Origin: JAJEBT01 sp965214975
GTDB lineage: Bacteria; Pseudomonadota; Alphaproteobacteria; MPNO01; UBA830
NCBI GenBank assembly: GCA_965214975.1
Contig: OZ244055.1
Span: 2,666,001 to 2,730,000, forward strand
DNA length: 64,000 nucleotides
Direction: 5' to 3'
The notes beneath the pieces were generated by a model, which worked only from the letters and a program-made list of their open reading frames with translations, was not told the origin of the DNA and ran no database searches. Made by a program: the position numbers and the translations under genes. Positions 33,098-43,360 of this stretch are shown here, in pieces. Positions within the stretch are counted from its first letter, which is position 1. Every line of letters begins with the position of its first letter.

Positions 33098-33108
<11 letters not shown>
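32359..33108 (+). CDS. Lipoprotein with degenerate OmpA-like domain
   Basis: A 249-residue protein with a lipoprotein signal (AALVALAAC, Cys21). A Pro/Ala/Arg-rich linker of about 110 residues follows, then a C-terminal domain beginning GEVRFASGSAALDVRGSGTV that resembles the first strand and helix of OmpA-C domains. The Asp and Arg that bind peptidoglycan are not clearly both present, so binding is uncertain. The gene's last 11 bases overlap the aminotransferase start in another frame. Codon composition is like that of the neighbours. It may be expressed as the first gene of the aminotransferase-hom-glpX-recJ block. Confidence 0.65.
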
Positions 33109-34299
<1,191 letters not shown>

Positions 34300-34303
<4 letters not shown>

Positions 34304-35592
34304 CGGTCCCGGCACGCGTCGCCATCGCCGGTCTCGGAACGGTCGGCGCCGCGGCGGTCGCGATCCTGCAGTCGAAGCGCGGGCACATCGCGGCGCGGTG
34401 CGGCCGCCCGGTCGACGTCGTCGCGGTCTCGGCCCGCGACAGGAACCGCGACCGCGGGATCGACCTGTCCGGCTGCCGGTGGTTCGACGACGCGGCGGCC
34501 ATGGCCGCCGAAGCGGACGTCGAGATCGTGATCGAGCTGATCGGCGGCGAGGACGGCATCGCGCGCGCCGTGTGCGAGCGGGCGGCCATGGCCGGGCGCC
34601 ATGTCGTGACCGCCAACAAGGCGCTGCTCGCGCACCACGGCCGGGAACTGGCGGCGACGGCGGAAGCCAGCGGCGTCGCGGTCGGCTGCGAGGCCGCGGT
34701 GGCCGGCGGCGTGCCCGTGGTCAAGGCGCTGCGCGAGGGCTTCGCCGGCAACCGCGTGTCCCGCGTCTGCGGCATCCTCAACGGAACCTGCAACTACATC
34801 CTGAGCGCCATGCGCGAAAGCGGCCGCGGATTCGACGAGGTGCTGGCCGAGGCGCAGGCGCTCGGATACGCCGAATCCGATCCGGGCTTCGACGTCGACG
34901 GGACGGACAGCGCGCACAAGCTCGCGGTGCTCGCCGCGATCGCCTTCGGATGCGAGGTCGACTTCGCGGGCATCCACGTCGAGGGCATCCGCGAGGTGAC
35001 GGCCGAGGACATCGGCTACGCCGGGGAGCTCGGCTACCGCATCAAGCTGCTCGGGATCGCCAGCGAGACCGAGGCGGGCGTCGAGCGGCGCGTGCATCCC
35101 TGCATGGTGCCCGTAGAGGCGCCGCTCGCCCATGTCGAGGGCGCGTTCAACGCGGTCCTGATCGAGGGCGACAGCGTCGGCGTCGGCATGCTCGAGGGGC
35201 TGGGCGCGGGCGCCGGGCCCACCGCGTCGGCGGTGATCGCCGACGTCGTCGACATCGTGCGGGGCGCGCGCATGCCCCTGTTCGCGGTTCCGGCGTCCGG
35301 GCTGCGACCGATGCGCGCGGCGCCCATGGCCGGGCATGTCGGCCCCTGCTACGTGCGCCTGACGGTCGTCGACCGTCCGGGCGTCATCGCGGACATCTCC
35401 GCGGCGCTGCGCGACGAACGGGTTTCCGTCGAGTCGCTGATCCAGAGGGCCCGCGCCCCCGAGGACGCGGTGCCGGTCGTGCTGACCCTCCACGAGGCGC
35501 GCGAGGACGCCGTCCAGAGGGCGCTCGCGCGGATCGCGGCAAGCGAGGCGGTGGCAAAGCCGCCCTGCATGATTAGAATGGAAAGCCTGTGA
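34300..35592 (+). CDS. hom: Homoserine dehydrogenase
   Basis: A 430-residue enzyme reducing aspartate semialdehyde to homoserine in threonine/methionine synthesis. The N-terminal Rossmann motif is VAIAGLGTVGAAAVAIL. The catalytic region has VVTANKALLAHHG, GCEAAVAGGVPVVKALRE, ILNGTCNYILSAM and DVDGTDSAHKLAVLAAIAFG with the active Lys. A C-terminal ACT domain (about 350-430: VRLTVVDRPGVIADISAALRD) mediates feedback by amino acids. It starts at TTG 34300, within the TGA of the aminotransferase gene (TTGA). No ATG exists before the dinucleotide fold, so the TTG is needed. Confidence 0.95.
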
Positions 35593-35629
35593 CGGACGGC
35601 TCCGTCAGGCGGACGGGAACTGGAGACGG

Positions 35630-36622
35630 ATGATGTCCGACGCGGACAGGATGGACCGGAACCTCGCGCTCGAGGCGGTGCGGGTGACCGAGGCCGCCGC
35701 GCTCGCCGCGTCGCGGCTCATGGGCCGCGGAGACGAGCGGGCGGCCGACCAGGTGGCCGTCGACGCCATGCGCGCGGCGCTCAACAGCCTCGACATCGAG
35801 GGAACCGTCGTCATCGGGGAAGGCGAGCGCGACGCGGCGCCGATGCTCTACGTCGGCGAGACCGTCGGCACCGGCTCGGGGCCGAGGGTCGACATCGCGC
35901 TCGACCCGCTCGAGGGCACCACCATCACGGCCAAGGGGCTGACCAACGCGCTGTCGGTGATCGCCATGGCCGAGCACGGCAACTTCCTCAATTCCCCGGA
36001 CATCTACATGGACAAGATCGCGGTCGGCGCCGGACTCCCCGAGGGCATCGTCGATCTCGACCGCGAGCCGGCGGACAACCTGAAGAGCCTGGCCGACGCG
36101 AAGGGCTGCGAGGTCTCCGACCTGGTGGCCTGCATTCTCGACCGTCCCCGCCACGAGACCCTGATCAGGAAGGTCCGCGACGCCAACGCCCGCATCATGC
36201 TGATCTCGGACGGCGACATCTCCGGCGTCATCGCGACCTCCGAGCAGGCGAGCGGCATCGACGTCTATTTCGGCCAGGGGGGCGCGCCCGAGGGCGTCCT
36301 CGCCGCCGCCGCGCTGCGCTGCATCGGCGGGCAGATGCAGGGCCGGCTCGTGTTCCGCAACGACGACGAGCGGCAACGGGCCGCCCGCTGCGGAATCACG
36401 GATTTCGACCGCAAGTACGCGCTCGCCGACCTCGCCAGGGGAGACGTCGTGTTCGTCGCCACCGGCGTCACCGACGGCACGATGCTCGACGGCGTGCGCC
36501 GCTTCTCCGGCGGCGCGAAGACCCATTCCCTCGTCATGCGCTCGAAGTCGGGAACGGTCCGTTTCGTCACCGCGATACACAACTTCGACCGCAAGGTCGG
36601 GTTCGAGCCGATGGACAGATGA
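35630..36622 (+). CDS. glpX: Class II fructose-1,6-bisphosphatase
   Basis: A 330-residue metal-dependent phosphatase of gluconeogenesis. Metal and phosphate-binding motifs are EGTVVIGEGERDAAPMLYVGE, IALDPLEGTTITAKG, DLDREPADNL and ARIMLISDGDISGVI. The downstream GAPEGVLAAAALRCIGG and TDGTMLDGVRR are typical of GlpX. Two ATGs in tandem (35630 and 35633) follow a CTGGAGACGG site, and either may be used. It lies 37 bases after hom, in the conserved order hom-glpX-recJ. Confidence 0.95.
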   Translation: MMSDADRMDRNLALEAVRVTEAAALAASRLMGRGDERAADQVAVDAMRAALNSLDIEGTVVIGEGERDAAPMLYVGETVGTGSGPRVDIALDPLEGTTITAKGLTNALSVIAMAEHGNFLNSPDIYMDKIAVGAGLPEGIVDLDREPADNLKSLADAKGCEVSDLVACILDRPRHETLIRKVRDANARIMLISDGDISGVIATSEQASGIDVYFGQGGAPEGVLAAAALRCIGGQMQGRLVFRNDDERQRAARCGITDFDRKYALADLARGDVVFVATGVTDGTMLDGVRRFSGGAKTHSLVMRSKSGTVRFVTAIHNFDRKVGFEPMDR

Positions 36623-36663
36623 TCCGGGGCGGCGAACCCGGGCCGCGCCGGAAGTAGTCCGCC

Positions 36664-38454
36664 GTGGCGGGCGGTGGCGGGGCCGCGGTTCTCGACGTCG
36701 ACCGGTCCGTCCGCGGAAGGCGGTGGCGCCCCCGCCTGAAGGACGAACGCCCGGCGCTCGCGATCGCCCAGCGCCACGGCCTTCCCGACGCCCTCGCGCG
36801 GGTGCTCGCGGCGCGGGGCGTGGAACTCTCCGGGGTCGAGGGCTTCCTGGCTCCGAAGATCCGCGACCTGCTGCCCGACCCGTCCCGCCTCCTCGACATG
36901 GACAGCGCGACGGAACGCATCGTCGCCGCCATCCGGAAAGGGGAGCGGATCGGCGTGTTCGCGGACTACGACGTCGACGGCGCGGCCTCGGCCGCGCTTC
37001 TGGTCCGCTTCCTCTCGTCACTCCGCCAGACCCCGACCGTCTACGTCCCCGACCGGCTGCGGGAGGGCTACGGGCCGACCGCGGAGGCGCTGCTGGAACT
37101 CGCGGACCGGGGCGTGTCGCTGGTCATCACCGTCGATTGCGGCACGACCTCCTTCGAGGCGCTCGACCGGGCGGCCGGGGAGGGCCTCGACGTGATCGTG
37201 GTCGATCACCACATGGCCGACGGGGAACTGCCGCGGGCGGCCGCCGTGGTCAATCCCAACCGCGCCGACGAGACCGGCCCTTTCGGGCATCTCTGCGCGG
37301 CCGGGGTCGCGTTCCTGCTGATCGTGTCGGTCAACCGGGCGCTCAGGAACGGCGGGGGGCACGGACAGGGGATCGACGAGCCGGATCTCTCGGCGTGGCT
37401 CGATCTGGTGGCGCTCGCGACCGTGGCCGACATGGCGCCGCTGACCGGCGTCAACCGGGCCCTGGTGCGCCAGGGCCTGAGGATCATGGACGGCCGCCGC
37501 AACCTCGGCCTGGCGTCGCTCGCGCGCGCCACCAGACTTGCCGGCCGCTTCGAGGCCTGGCATCTCGGTTTCCTGCTCGGCCCCCGCATCAACGCCGGCG
37601 GACGGGTCGGGGACGCCGGGCTGGGCGTGCGCCTGCTCACGGCCACGGACGAGGGCGAGGCGGCGGCGCTCGCCGCCCGGCTCGACCTGCACAACGAGGA
37701 ACGCCGGGAGATCGAGCGCGGGGTCGCCGAAGCGGCGTTCGAGCAGGCGCGGCGCCAGATGGAGGACCATGCCCCCCCTCTTCTTCTGGTGGCCTCGGAA
37801 GGGTGGCATCCGGGCGTCGTCGGCATCGTCGCCTCCCGTCTCAAGGAGGCCTTCGACCGCCCCGCCTGCGTGGTCTCGCTGGAGGACGGAACCGGACGGG
37901 GATCCGGGCGGTCGGTGCGCGGCGTGGCGCTCGGCCCGGCGGTGCTGGCGGCCCGGGAGGCGGGGCTCCTCGTCGCCGGAGGCGGACACGAGATGGCCGC
38001 CGGCTTCACGGTGCGCCGGGAGCGGCTCGGGGAGCTCCGCGCCTTCCTCTCCGCCCGCATCGGGGAGCAGGCCGGAACGGACGGCCTGGCCCCGGAGATC
38101 GGGGTCGACGTGGTCGTCACGCCGGCCGGCGTGACGACCGATCTGGTGGACCAGCTCGACCGCGCGGGCCCGTTCGGACCGGGAAATCCGCGCCCGCGCC
38201 TCGCGCTGTCGTCGGTCAGGACCGTTCGCCCCAGGGTCGTGGGGCGCGACCATGTCCGCTGCCTGCTGCAGCCGGCCGAGGGCGGCGGCGGCCTGAACGC
38301 CGTCGCCTTCCGCTCGGCGGGAACGCCGCTCGGCCGGCTGCTCGCGGACAACGCAGGCGAGGCGCTGCACCTGGCGGGCTACGCCGACCTCGACACCTGG
38401 AAGGGCGAACGCCGGGCGCAGCTCGTGATCGAGGATGCCGCGGTGGCGACATGA
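36664..38454 (+). CDS. recJ: Single-stranded-DNA-specific exonuclease RecJ
   Basis: A 596-residue 5'-3' ssDNA exonuclease of recombination and mismatch repair. The DHH-phosphoesterase motifs are present: IGVFADYDVDGAASAALL (motif I), VITVDCGTTS (motif II) and VIVVDHHMAD (DHH, motif III). The DHHA1 domain follows, with LLVASEGWHPGVVGIVASRLKE and the GGGHEMAAGFTV motif. A C-terminal OB-like domain completes the protein. The GTG start at 36664 gives the usual length. It overlaps the following DUF2062 gene by ATGA. Confidence 0.95.
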   Translation: MAGGGGAAVLDVDRSVRGRRWRPRLKDERPALAIAQRHGLPDALARVLAARGVELSGVEGFLAPKIRDLLPDPSRLLDMDSATERIVAAIRKGERIGVFADYDVDGAASAALLVRFLSSLRQTPTVYVPDRLREGYGPTAEALLELADRGVSLVITVDCGTTSFEALDRAAGEGLDVIVVDHHMADGELPRAAAVVNPNRADETGPFGHLCAAGVAFLLIVSVNRALRNGGGHGQGIDEPDLSAWLDLVALATVADMAPLTGVNRALVRQGLRIMDGRRNLGLASLARATRLAGRFEAWHLGFLLGPRINAGGRVGDAGLGVRLLTATDEGEAAALAARLDLHNEERREIERGVAEAAFEQARRQMEDHAPPLLLVASEGWHPGVVGIVASRLKEAFDRPACVVSLEDGTGRGSGRSVRGVALGPAVLAAREAGLLVAGGGHEMAAGFTVRRERLGELRAFLSARIGEQAGTDGLAPEIGVDVVVTPAGVTTDLVDQLDRAGPFGPGNPRPRLALSSVRTVRPRVVGRDHVRCLLQPAEGGGGLNAVAFRSAGTPLGRLLADNAGEALHLAGYADLDTWKGERRAQLVIEDAAVAT

Positions 38455-39131
38455 CCGGAAGGCCGGAAACGCCGCCCGGAAGCGGCCCGGCGGCGACCCG
38501 GCGCGAAAGGCCGGCGAGGATGGCCGCCGTCGGCAGACGGGCCGGACGGACCGTCTGGGGCGGCCTGAAGCGGACGTTCCGATGGCGGCTGGTCCTGCCG
38601 CTGATCCGTTCGCGGCACGCCCCCGAACACTCGGCGCGGGCCGTGGCCGTGGGGCTGTTCTGGGCGTTCACGCCGACCTTCGGCGTGCAGATGGCGCTGT
38701 GCTGCCTGCACTGGTGGGTCTCGCGCACGTTCCTCGGACGGGACTTCAACGTCGTCGTCGCGATGGCCTGGACCTGGGTGACCAACGTGTTCACCGTGGG
38801 GCCGGTCTACTACGCCTGCTTCCTGATCGGCCAGGTGCTGCTCGGGAACTGGAGCGACCTGACCGGCTACCGCGGTTTCGCGGAGTTCCTGCACACCCTG
38901 AGGGGGGCGGCGGGCGTCGTCCCCTTCGACGGCAATCCGTGGCACGCCTTTTTCCGGTCGGTCGTCCGGGGCTGGGGCCTCTCGATCGTGGTGGGGTCGG
39001 TTCCCGTGGCCGTCCTCGCCCACGTTCTGGGCTACCAGCTCAGCCTGCGCGCGGTGCGCCGGTGGCGGAGGCGGCGCCGGATCGCGATGCGGAAACGGGC
39101 GCGGCGGCAGGGCCGGCGGCCCGGGGCTTGA
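38451..39131 (+). CDS. DUF2062 domain membrane protein
   Basis: A 226-residue inner-membrane protein. A basic N-terminal segment of about 45 residues precedes the DUF2062 core: HSARAVAVGLFWAFTPTFGVQMALC, then NVVVAMAWTWVTNVFTVGPVYYACFLIG. A late helix (LSIVVGSVPVAVLAHVLGYQLSL) leads to a strongly basic cytoplasmic tail (RRWRRRRRIAMRKRARRQGRR). Members are common in proteobacteria, often near recJ or cell-envelope genes, and their function is not established. Its ATG overlaps the recJ stop, so it is co-translated. Confidence 0.88.
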   Translation: MTGRPETPPGSGPAATRRERPARMAAVGRRAGRTVWGGLKRTFRWRLVLPLIRSRHAPEHSARAVAVGLFWAFTPTFGVQMALCCLHWWVSRTFLGRDFNVVVAMAWTWVTNVFTVGPVYYACFLIGQVLLGNWSDLTGYRGFAEFLHTLRGAAGVVPFDGNPWHAFFRSVVRGWGLSIVVGSVPVAVLAHVLGYQLSLRAVRRWRRRRRIAMRKRARRQGRRPGA

Positions 39132-39156
39132 TTTCCGCCGGCCCGCGGTCTATCTG
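39128..39156 (+). promoter_or_regulatory. Probable promoter of tRNA-Glu
   Basis: TTGATT (39128-39133), a 17-base spacer and TATCTG (39151-39156), 11 bases before the tRNA 5' end. The -35 overlaps the DUF2062 stop codon region. Confidence 0.55.
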
Positions 39157-39167
39157 GCGGGTTCCGC

Positions 39168-39243
39168 GACCCCATCGTCTAGAGGCCTAGGACATCACCC
39201 TTTCAAGGTGAAGACACGGGTTCGACTCCCGTTGGGGTCGCCA
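39168..39243 (+). tRNA. tRNA-Glu (anticodon UUC)
   Basis: The acceptor stem GACCCCA (39168-39174) pairs with TGGGGTC (39233-39239), with discriminator G (39240) and an encoded CCA (39241-39243). The anticodon stem TCACC/GGTGA encloses loop CTTTCAA with anticodon TTC at 39202-39204, reading GAA/GAG. The T-loop GGTTCGACTCC is canonical. The total is 76 bases. Confidence 0.96.
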
Positions 39244-39315
39244 GCCGGACGGCGCCGTGGACAGGGCGCTGCTCCTCCGGCAGACTGGCGTTCCGCTGCG
39301 GACCGGGAGGCGGCC

Positions 39316-39591
39316 ATGACCGACTACTGGCTCAACAGGCTGATGTTCGACCTTCAGGAAGGCGACGGCAGGGACCGCTGGGCCAACCGGCGCGAGGAAG
39401 TGGTCGACGCCTACCCGCTGTCGCCGGAGGTCCGGCGCGCGCTGCTGGAGGACGACTACGACGCCATCCAGCCGCTGGCCAACCCCTATCTCCTGCGGTT
39501 CTTCCTGCTGGTCAGCGGCCATGACGACGCCGGCTCGATCCGGATCCTGCGGGACATCGGCGACCGGAGGGGGGAGGCGGCCGATGGCTGA
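39316..39591 (+). CDS. LigA-like small subunit of extradiol dioxygenase
   Basis: A 91-residue helical protein of the LigA family (alpha subunit of protocatechuate 4,5-dioxygenase). Landmarks are MTDYWLNRLMFDLQ, YPLSPEVRRALLEDDYDAI and NPYLLRFFLLVSGHDDAGSI, matching the LigA core that caps the LigB active site. ATG 39316 has GGGAGGCGG upstream. Its end overlaps the LigB-like start by 8 bases, as expected for subunits of one enzyme. Confidence 0.85.
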   Translation: MTDYWLNRLMFDLQEGDGRDRWANRREEVVDAYPLSPEVRRALLEDDYDAIQPLANPYLLRFFLLVSGHDDAGSIRILRDIGDRRGEAADG

Positions 39592-40417
39592 GTTCGTCGG
39601 GGGCTTCGCGGCCGGGCACGGCCCCAACATCGCCCGCCACTGGACCGTTCTCGAGCCCCGGACGCGGGACTGGATCACCGAATCGTACGCCGAGCTCGGC
39701 CGGCGGCTGAAGGCCGCCCGGCCCGACGTCCTGGTCGTGCAGTCGAACGACCACTGGGTCAACTTCTTTCTCGACGCCATGCCGGCGTTCTGCATCGGCA
39801 TCGGCGACGAGCACGACGGCCCCCCGGAGCCGTTCATGAAGCCCGTCTTCCCCCACCGGACATGGCCGGGCCACGAGGCGCTCGGGCGCCACCTTCTCGA
39901 CCGCGCGCTCGACGACGGCTTCGATCCGGCCTACGGCCAGCGCCTCAAGCTGGACCACGGCGTCTGCGTGCCGCTGTGGCAGCTGGACGTCGCTCCCGAC
40001 GTCCCCGTGGTGCCGCTCCTGACCAACCTCATGGAACCCCCCTTCCCCAGACCGGCGCGCTGCGTCGCGTGGGGCCGCATGATCCGCAGGGCGATCGACA
40101 GCTTCCCCGGGGACGTCCGGGTCGCGATGCTCGGGACCGGCGGCCTCAGCCACTCGATCGGGGAGGTGAGGATGGGCTGGATCGACGAGCGCTTCGACGC
40201 GACCTGCCTGGAACTGTTCCGCGATGCCTCGGACGAGGACTTCGCCGCCGAGCTCGAGCGCATGCTCGAGACGTCCGGCAACGGCAGCGCGGAGCTGCGC
40301 AACTGGCTGGCCGTCCACGCCGCCTGCGGCGGCGAGGGCTTCGATCTCGTCGCCTACGAGGCGGTTCCGGAGATTCTCATCGGCTGCGGCCTCGCGGAGT
40401 GGAAGCCGGCCGCGTAG
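39584..40417 (+). CDS. LigB-like class III extradiol dioxygenase, catalytic subunit
   Basis: A 277-residue non-haem Fe(II) dioxygenase of the LigB superfamily. The N-terminal FAAGHGPNIARHW carries a candidate iron His (about residue 12), and VVQSNDHWVNFF the second His (about 58). A Glu near VAYEAVPEILIGCG could be the third ligand. The middle PVVPLLTNLMEPPFP and GTGGLSHSIGE match the catalytic-His region of LigB enzymes. It cleaves a catecholic ring (protocatechuate, gallate or a related compound) at the meta position. The overlap with LigA supports a heterotetrameric enzyme. The product could feed the hydrolases found elsewhere in the window. Confidence 0.9.
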   Translation: MAEFVGGFAAGHGPNIARHWTVLEPRTRDWITESYAELGRRLKAARPDVLVVQSNDHWVNFFLDAMPAFCIGIGDEHDGPPEPFMKPVFPHRTWPGHEALGRHLLDRALDDGFDPAYGQRLKLDHGVCVPLWQLDVAPDVPVVPLLTNLMEPPFPRPARCVAWGRMIRRAIDSFPGDVRVAMLGTGGLSHSIGEVRMGWIDERFDATCLELFRDASDEDFAAELERMLETSGNGSAELRNWLAVHAACGGEGFDLVAYEAVPEILIGCGLAEWKPAA

Positions 40418-40456
40418 ACGGTCCGCCGGACGGCCGCGGCGCGGACGGGACACGAC

Positions 40457-40891
40457 ATGGCGAAATTCGACTGGACCAGGGATCACGTCCGCCGCTACCT
40501 CGAGAGCGGCGGCACCGACGGCCACGTCTGGCGCGGCCACGACGGCAAGGGGAACTTCCCCTGCCTTCTGCTCACGACGACCGGACGCAAGTCCGGCCGC
40601 AAGCGGACGACGCCGCTCATCTACGGCCGCGACGGCGGCGGCTACGTCGTGGTGGCCTCGCAGGGCGGGCTTCCGAACCACCCCGGCTGGTACTTCAACA
40701 TCGAGGCCGACCCGGGAATCGGGTTCCGGGTCGGAACCGAGGTCTTCGCCGGCCGCGCCCGCGTCGCCGGCGGCGCCGAACGCGACCGGCTGTGGCGGAT
40801 GATGGCCGGCATCTACCCGCCCTACGACGCCTACCGGAAACGGGCGGCGGCCTTCCGCGAGATCCCGGTCGTCGTGCTCGAGGCCGGCTGA
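40457..40891 (+). CDS. DDN family (F420/deazaflavin-type) oxidoreductase-like protein
   Basis: A 144-residue split-barrel protein of the deazaflavin-dependent nitroreductase (DDN) family. The signature is LLLTTTGRKSGRKRTTPLIYGRDGGGYVVVAS, then LPNHPGWYFNIEADP. The characterised mycobacterial enzymes bind F420, while many proteobacterial relatives are of unknown cofactor use. No F420 biosynthesis gene is in this window. It sits 39 bases behind the LigB-like gene on the same strand, so it is likely part of that operon and may reduce or protect a ring-cleavage intermediate. Confidence 0.85.
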   Translation: MAKFDWTRDHVRRYLESGGTDGHVWRGHDGKGNFPCLLLTTTGRKSGRKRTTPLIYGRDGGGYVVVASQGGLPNHPGWYFNIEADPGIGFRVGTEVFAGRARVAGGAERDRLWRMMAGIYPPYDAYRKRAAAFREIPVVVLEAG

Positions 40892-40907
40892 GCCGCCGGC
40901 GCGGCGG

Positions 40908-41966
40908 TCACAGCGTCCGCGCCAGCCAGTCGGCCATCGCGGTGCGGTACTCGAAGGCGTGGTTGTGGCAGCAGTGCACGCCGTCCTCGTCCATCAGCAG
41001 CGTCGCGTTGCCGCCGAGCGCGTCGGCGATCCTTTCCGCCTGCGCCGGGCGGAAGATCGCGTCGCGCCGGCCGTGGACGACCAGCACCGGACAGGACACC
41101 CGCCCGATGCAGTCGTCGAGGGAGGCCGCCCCGATGCGGCCACGCGCCTCGTCGACGGTCCGCGAACCGGTGGCGTGGCGGAAACCGTCCAGGATGGTCC
41201 GCGGCATGCCGTCCCAGTCGGAGAGATCGTAGGCGCCGCCGAAGACGACGCAGGCCGCGACGCGACGGTCGGCCGCCGCGGCGCGCAGGACGTAGTGGCC
41301 TCCGAGGCTGCGTCCGAGCAGGCCGATGCGCTCCGCGTCGACGTCGCCGCGGGCCGCCACCAGACCGAACGCCTCCGCGATGCAGCTCTCGTAGCCGCGG
41401 GCGAGGACGCTGTGCGCGCGCGCCTCGCCCTGGCCGGGCCCGTCGAAGGCGAACGTGGCGAGGCCGCGCCGCGTGCACATGTCCGAGACGGTGACGAAGT
41501 CCTCCTTGGTCGAATCGAGCCCCGGCACGAGGACGACACAGCGGTGCGGCCCCGGCGCGGCGGGGCGGCGGAGATAGCCGGCGAACCGGCCGCCGGGCCC
41601 GAATTCCAGGCGCTCCGCCGGGGGGTCGAGAAGCGGGGCGGCCTCGCGGAAACGCCTGGCCTTCCGCGCCTGCATGGCGGCCCTGGTTTCCGGGGAGTCC
41701 GTCCCCGCGAGCTGGCCCACGTGCCAGCACAGGCTCGACCGGACCAGCGCCTCGCCGGCCGACAAGCGTCCGCCCTCGGCGAGGCGGCGCTCCGCGAGTT
41801 CCCGGTAGCGCCGGGCGACGCCGGCCCAGGCCTCCGGCCAGCCCTCCCAGCCGGAGATCCGCGCCCGCACCGCGCGCACATCGTTGGCGTCGACGCCGTC
41901 GGCCACGAGCCTGGGGATCCAGTACTCGAGAATCTCCTCGTCGAAGGACGGCTCCGCCGGCGCCAT
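40908..41966 (-). CDS. Alpha/beta hydrolase family protein
   Basis: A 352-residue hydrolase with a helical N-terminal lid (about 1-115) before the alpha/beta core. Within the core, VVLVPGLDSTKEDF provides the oxyanion strand and LLGRSLGGHYVL the nucleophile Ser. VVHGRRDAIFRPAQA contains the acid, and the last His lies in GVHCCHNHAFEY. The extra N-terminal domain and size match the family of 2,6-dihydroxypseudooxynicotine hydrolase and FrsA-like proteins, whose characterised members cut C-C bonds in diketones. It could act on a carbon-carbon bond of a ring-cleavage product, but this is only inferred. It is followed upstream by a RidA gene. Confidence 0.83.
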   Translation of the reverse strand: MAPAEPSFDEEILEYWIPRLVADGVDANDVRAVRARISGWEGWPEAWAGVARRYRELAERRLAEGGRLSAGEALVRSSLCWHVGQLAGTDSPETRAAMQARKARRFREAAPLLDPPAERLEFGPGGRFAGYLRRPAAPGPHRCVVLVPGLDSTKEDFVTVSDMCTRRGLATFAFDGPGQGEARAHSVLARGYESCIAEAFGLVAARGDVDAERIGLLGRSLGGHYVLRAAAADRRVAACVVFGGAYDLSDWDGMPRTILDGFRHATGSRTVDEARGRIGAASLDDCIGRVSCPVLVVHGRRDAIFRPAQAERIADALGGNATLLMDEDGVHCCHNHAFEYRTAMADWLARTL

Positions 41967-41985
41967 CGCGCTCCGCCCCCGGCCG

Positions 41986-42408
41986 TCAGACGACGGCGAC
42001 GGCGCTGATTTCCAGCAGGCACCGGGGATCGGTCGCGAGGCGCACGACCTGCACGGTCGTCGTCGCCGGTCTGGCGTCCCCGAAGAACTCGGCCCAGACC
42101 TCGTTCATCGCGTCCTGGTCGGAGAGGTCGGTGACGAAGCGGTTGGCAGTCACCACGTCCACGAACCCCGCCCCGACCGAATCGAGTCCGCGCCGCAGGT
42201 TCTCGAGGGCGGCGCGGGTCTGTCCGCGCATGTCCGGGGGCATGGAATCGAATTCCTCCGGCCGGTGCGGATGATGGTGGTAGACGGGCGCGGCGGTGAC
42301 GCCGGCAAGATGCACCGTCGTGCCCCCGCCGACCTTGATCGCCGGGGCGTAGGGCATCCACATGTCCGGGGCGTCCGGCCAGTGGACATGCTCGATCGTC
42401 TTGCTCAT
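41986..42408 (-). CDS. RidA family protein
   Basis: A 140-residue YjgF/RidA-fold protein. It shows VGGGTTVHLAGVTAAP, DMRGQTRAALENLRRGLDSVGAGFVDVV, VTDLSDQDAMNEVWAEFFGDARPATTTVQVVRLA and the terminal LLEISAVAVV, with the Glu preceding the last strand conserved. The His-rich stretch after strand 2 (YHHHPHRP) is unusual for the family. It is likely co-transcribed with the alpha/beta hydrolase 19 bases downstream, and is a second, distinct RidA besides the one at 20.9 kb. Confidence 0.85.
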   Translation of the reverse strand: MSKTIEHVHWPDAPDMWMPYAPAIKVGGGTTVHLAGVTAAPVYHHHPHRPEEFDSMPPDMRGQTRAALENLRRGLDSVGAGFVDVVTANRFVTDLSDQDAMNEVWAEFFGDARPATTTVQVVRLATDPRCLLEISAVAVV

Positions 42409-42484
42409 CGGCGGATCTTCCGCTGCGTGGAAAGCCGCAGTCTGCGGCCTCCCGCGGCGCCGCGCAACTCCCCCGGCGGCACCC

Positions 42485-43360
42485 TCAGCGCGCCTTGAGC
42501 CACTTGACCGCGCTCACCGCGGCGAGAACAACGGCGGCGCCGACGAGCTGGCGCGGCGTGAGCGCCTGGCCGAGCAGCGCGAAACCGAGGGCGATGCTCG
42601 CCACCGGCTCGAGATTCATGAGCAGAGCCGCGCGCGCGCCGCCGGCCCGGGCGACGCCGGCGAAGAAACTCGCGATGGCGACCGTGTAGAGAAGCAGGAC
42701 CGCGGCCGAGGCCGCCCAGCCCGCGGACGTCCCGGGAAGGGAAACCTCGCCGAACGCGGCGAGCGCGACCGCGAACATGACGGCCGACGATCCCTGCATG
42801 TGAAGAGTGACCGCCCGAGAGTTCCCGGAGCGGAGCACGCGGACGCTGACGACGATGGTCACGGCCATCAGCAGGGCCGCGGCCGCCGCGAGAGCCATGC
42901 CCAGAAGATCGTCGCCCTCGCCCGAGTACTCGAGCGCAAGGACGAGGCCGCCGAACCCGCCGACAAGGGCGAACGCGAGCCCGCGGTCGATCCGGTCCTG
43001 CCCGACGACCCACGCGAGGATGCCGGTCAGCACGGGATAGAGATAGAAGATCAGGACCGCCAGACCGACGGCGATGAGGTCGAAGGCGGACATCAGCAGG
43101 AACGCCATGGCGCCGTTCAGAAGGCCGAGCCCCGCGGCGACGCGGCGCTCGCGCCGGGGCAGGGAGATCTCCCCGCCGGTGAGCCGGAGCAGGACGGCGA
43201 GCGCCGCGGCCGCGAAAACCGTCCGCGCGGCGACCAGCGTCAGAGGCGACGCGCCGCCCTCGAAGGCGAGCCCGGCGAACACGTTGTTGCCGGCGAAGGT
43301 GGTCGCGGAAACAACGACGACGGCGTGGCCGAGAAACGGCGTCTCTCGAAGGAACCGCAT
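42485..43360 (-). CDS. EamA/DMT family transporter
   Basis: A 291-residue integral membrane protein with ten predicted helices in two EamA repeats. The first repeat starts HAVVVVSATTFAGNNVFAGLAF and the second follows VVSVRVLRSGNSRAV. The positively charged loops and the C-terminal GAAVVLAAVSAVKWLKAR are typical of drug/metabolite exporters. The substrate cannot be inferred. It lies upstream of the RidA/hydrolase pair on the same strand (76-base gap), so it could export a metabolite of that pathway. Confidence 0.88.
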   Translation of the reverse strand: MRFLRETPFLGHAVVVVSATTFAGNNVFAGLAFEGGASPLTLVAARTVFAAAALAVLLRLTGGEISLPRRERRVAAGLGLLNGAMAFLLMSAFDLIAVGLAVLIFYLYPVLTGILAWVVGQDRIDRGLAFALVGGFGGLVLALEYSGEGDDLLGMALAAAAALLMAVTIVVSVRVLRSGNSRAVTLHMQGSSAVMFAVALAAFGEVSLPGTSAGWAASAAVLLLYTVAIASFFAGVARAGGARAALLMNLEPVASIALGFALLGQALTPRQLVGAAVVLAAVSAVKWLKAR

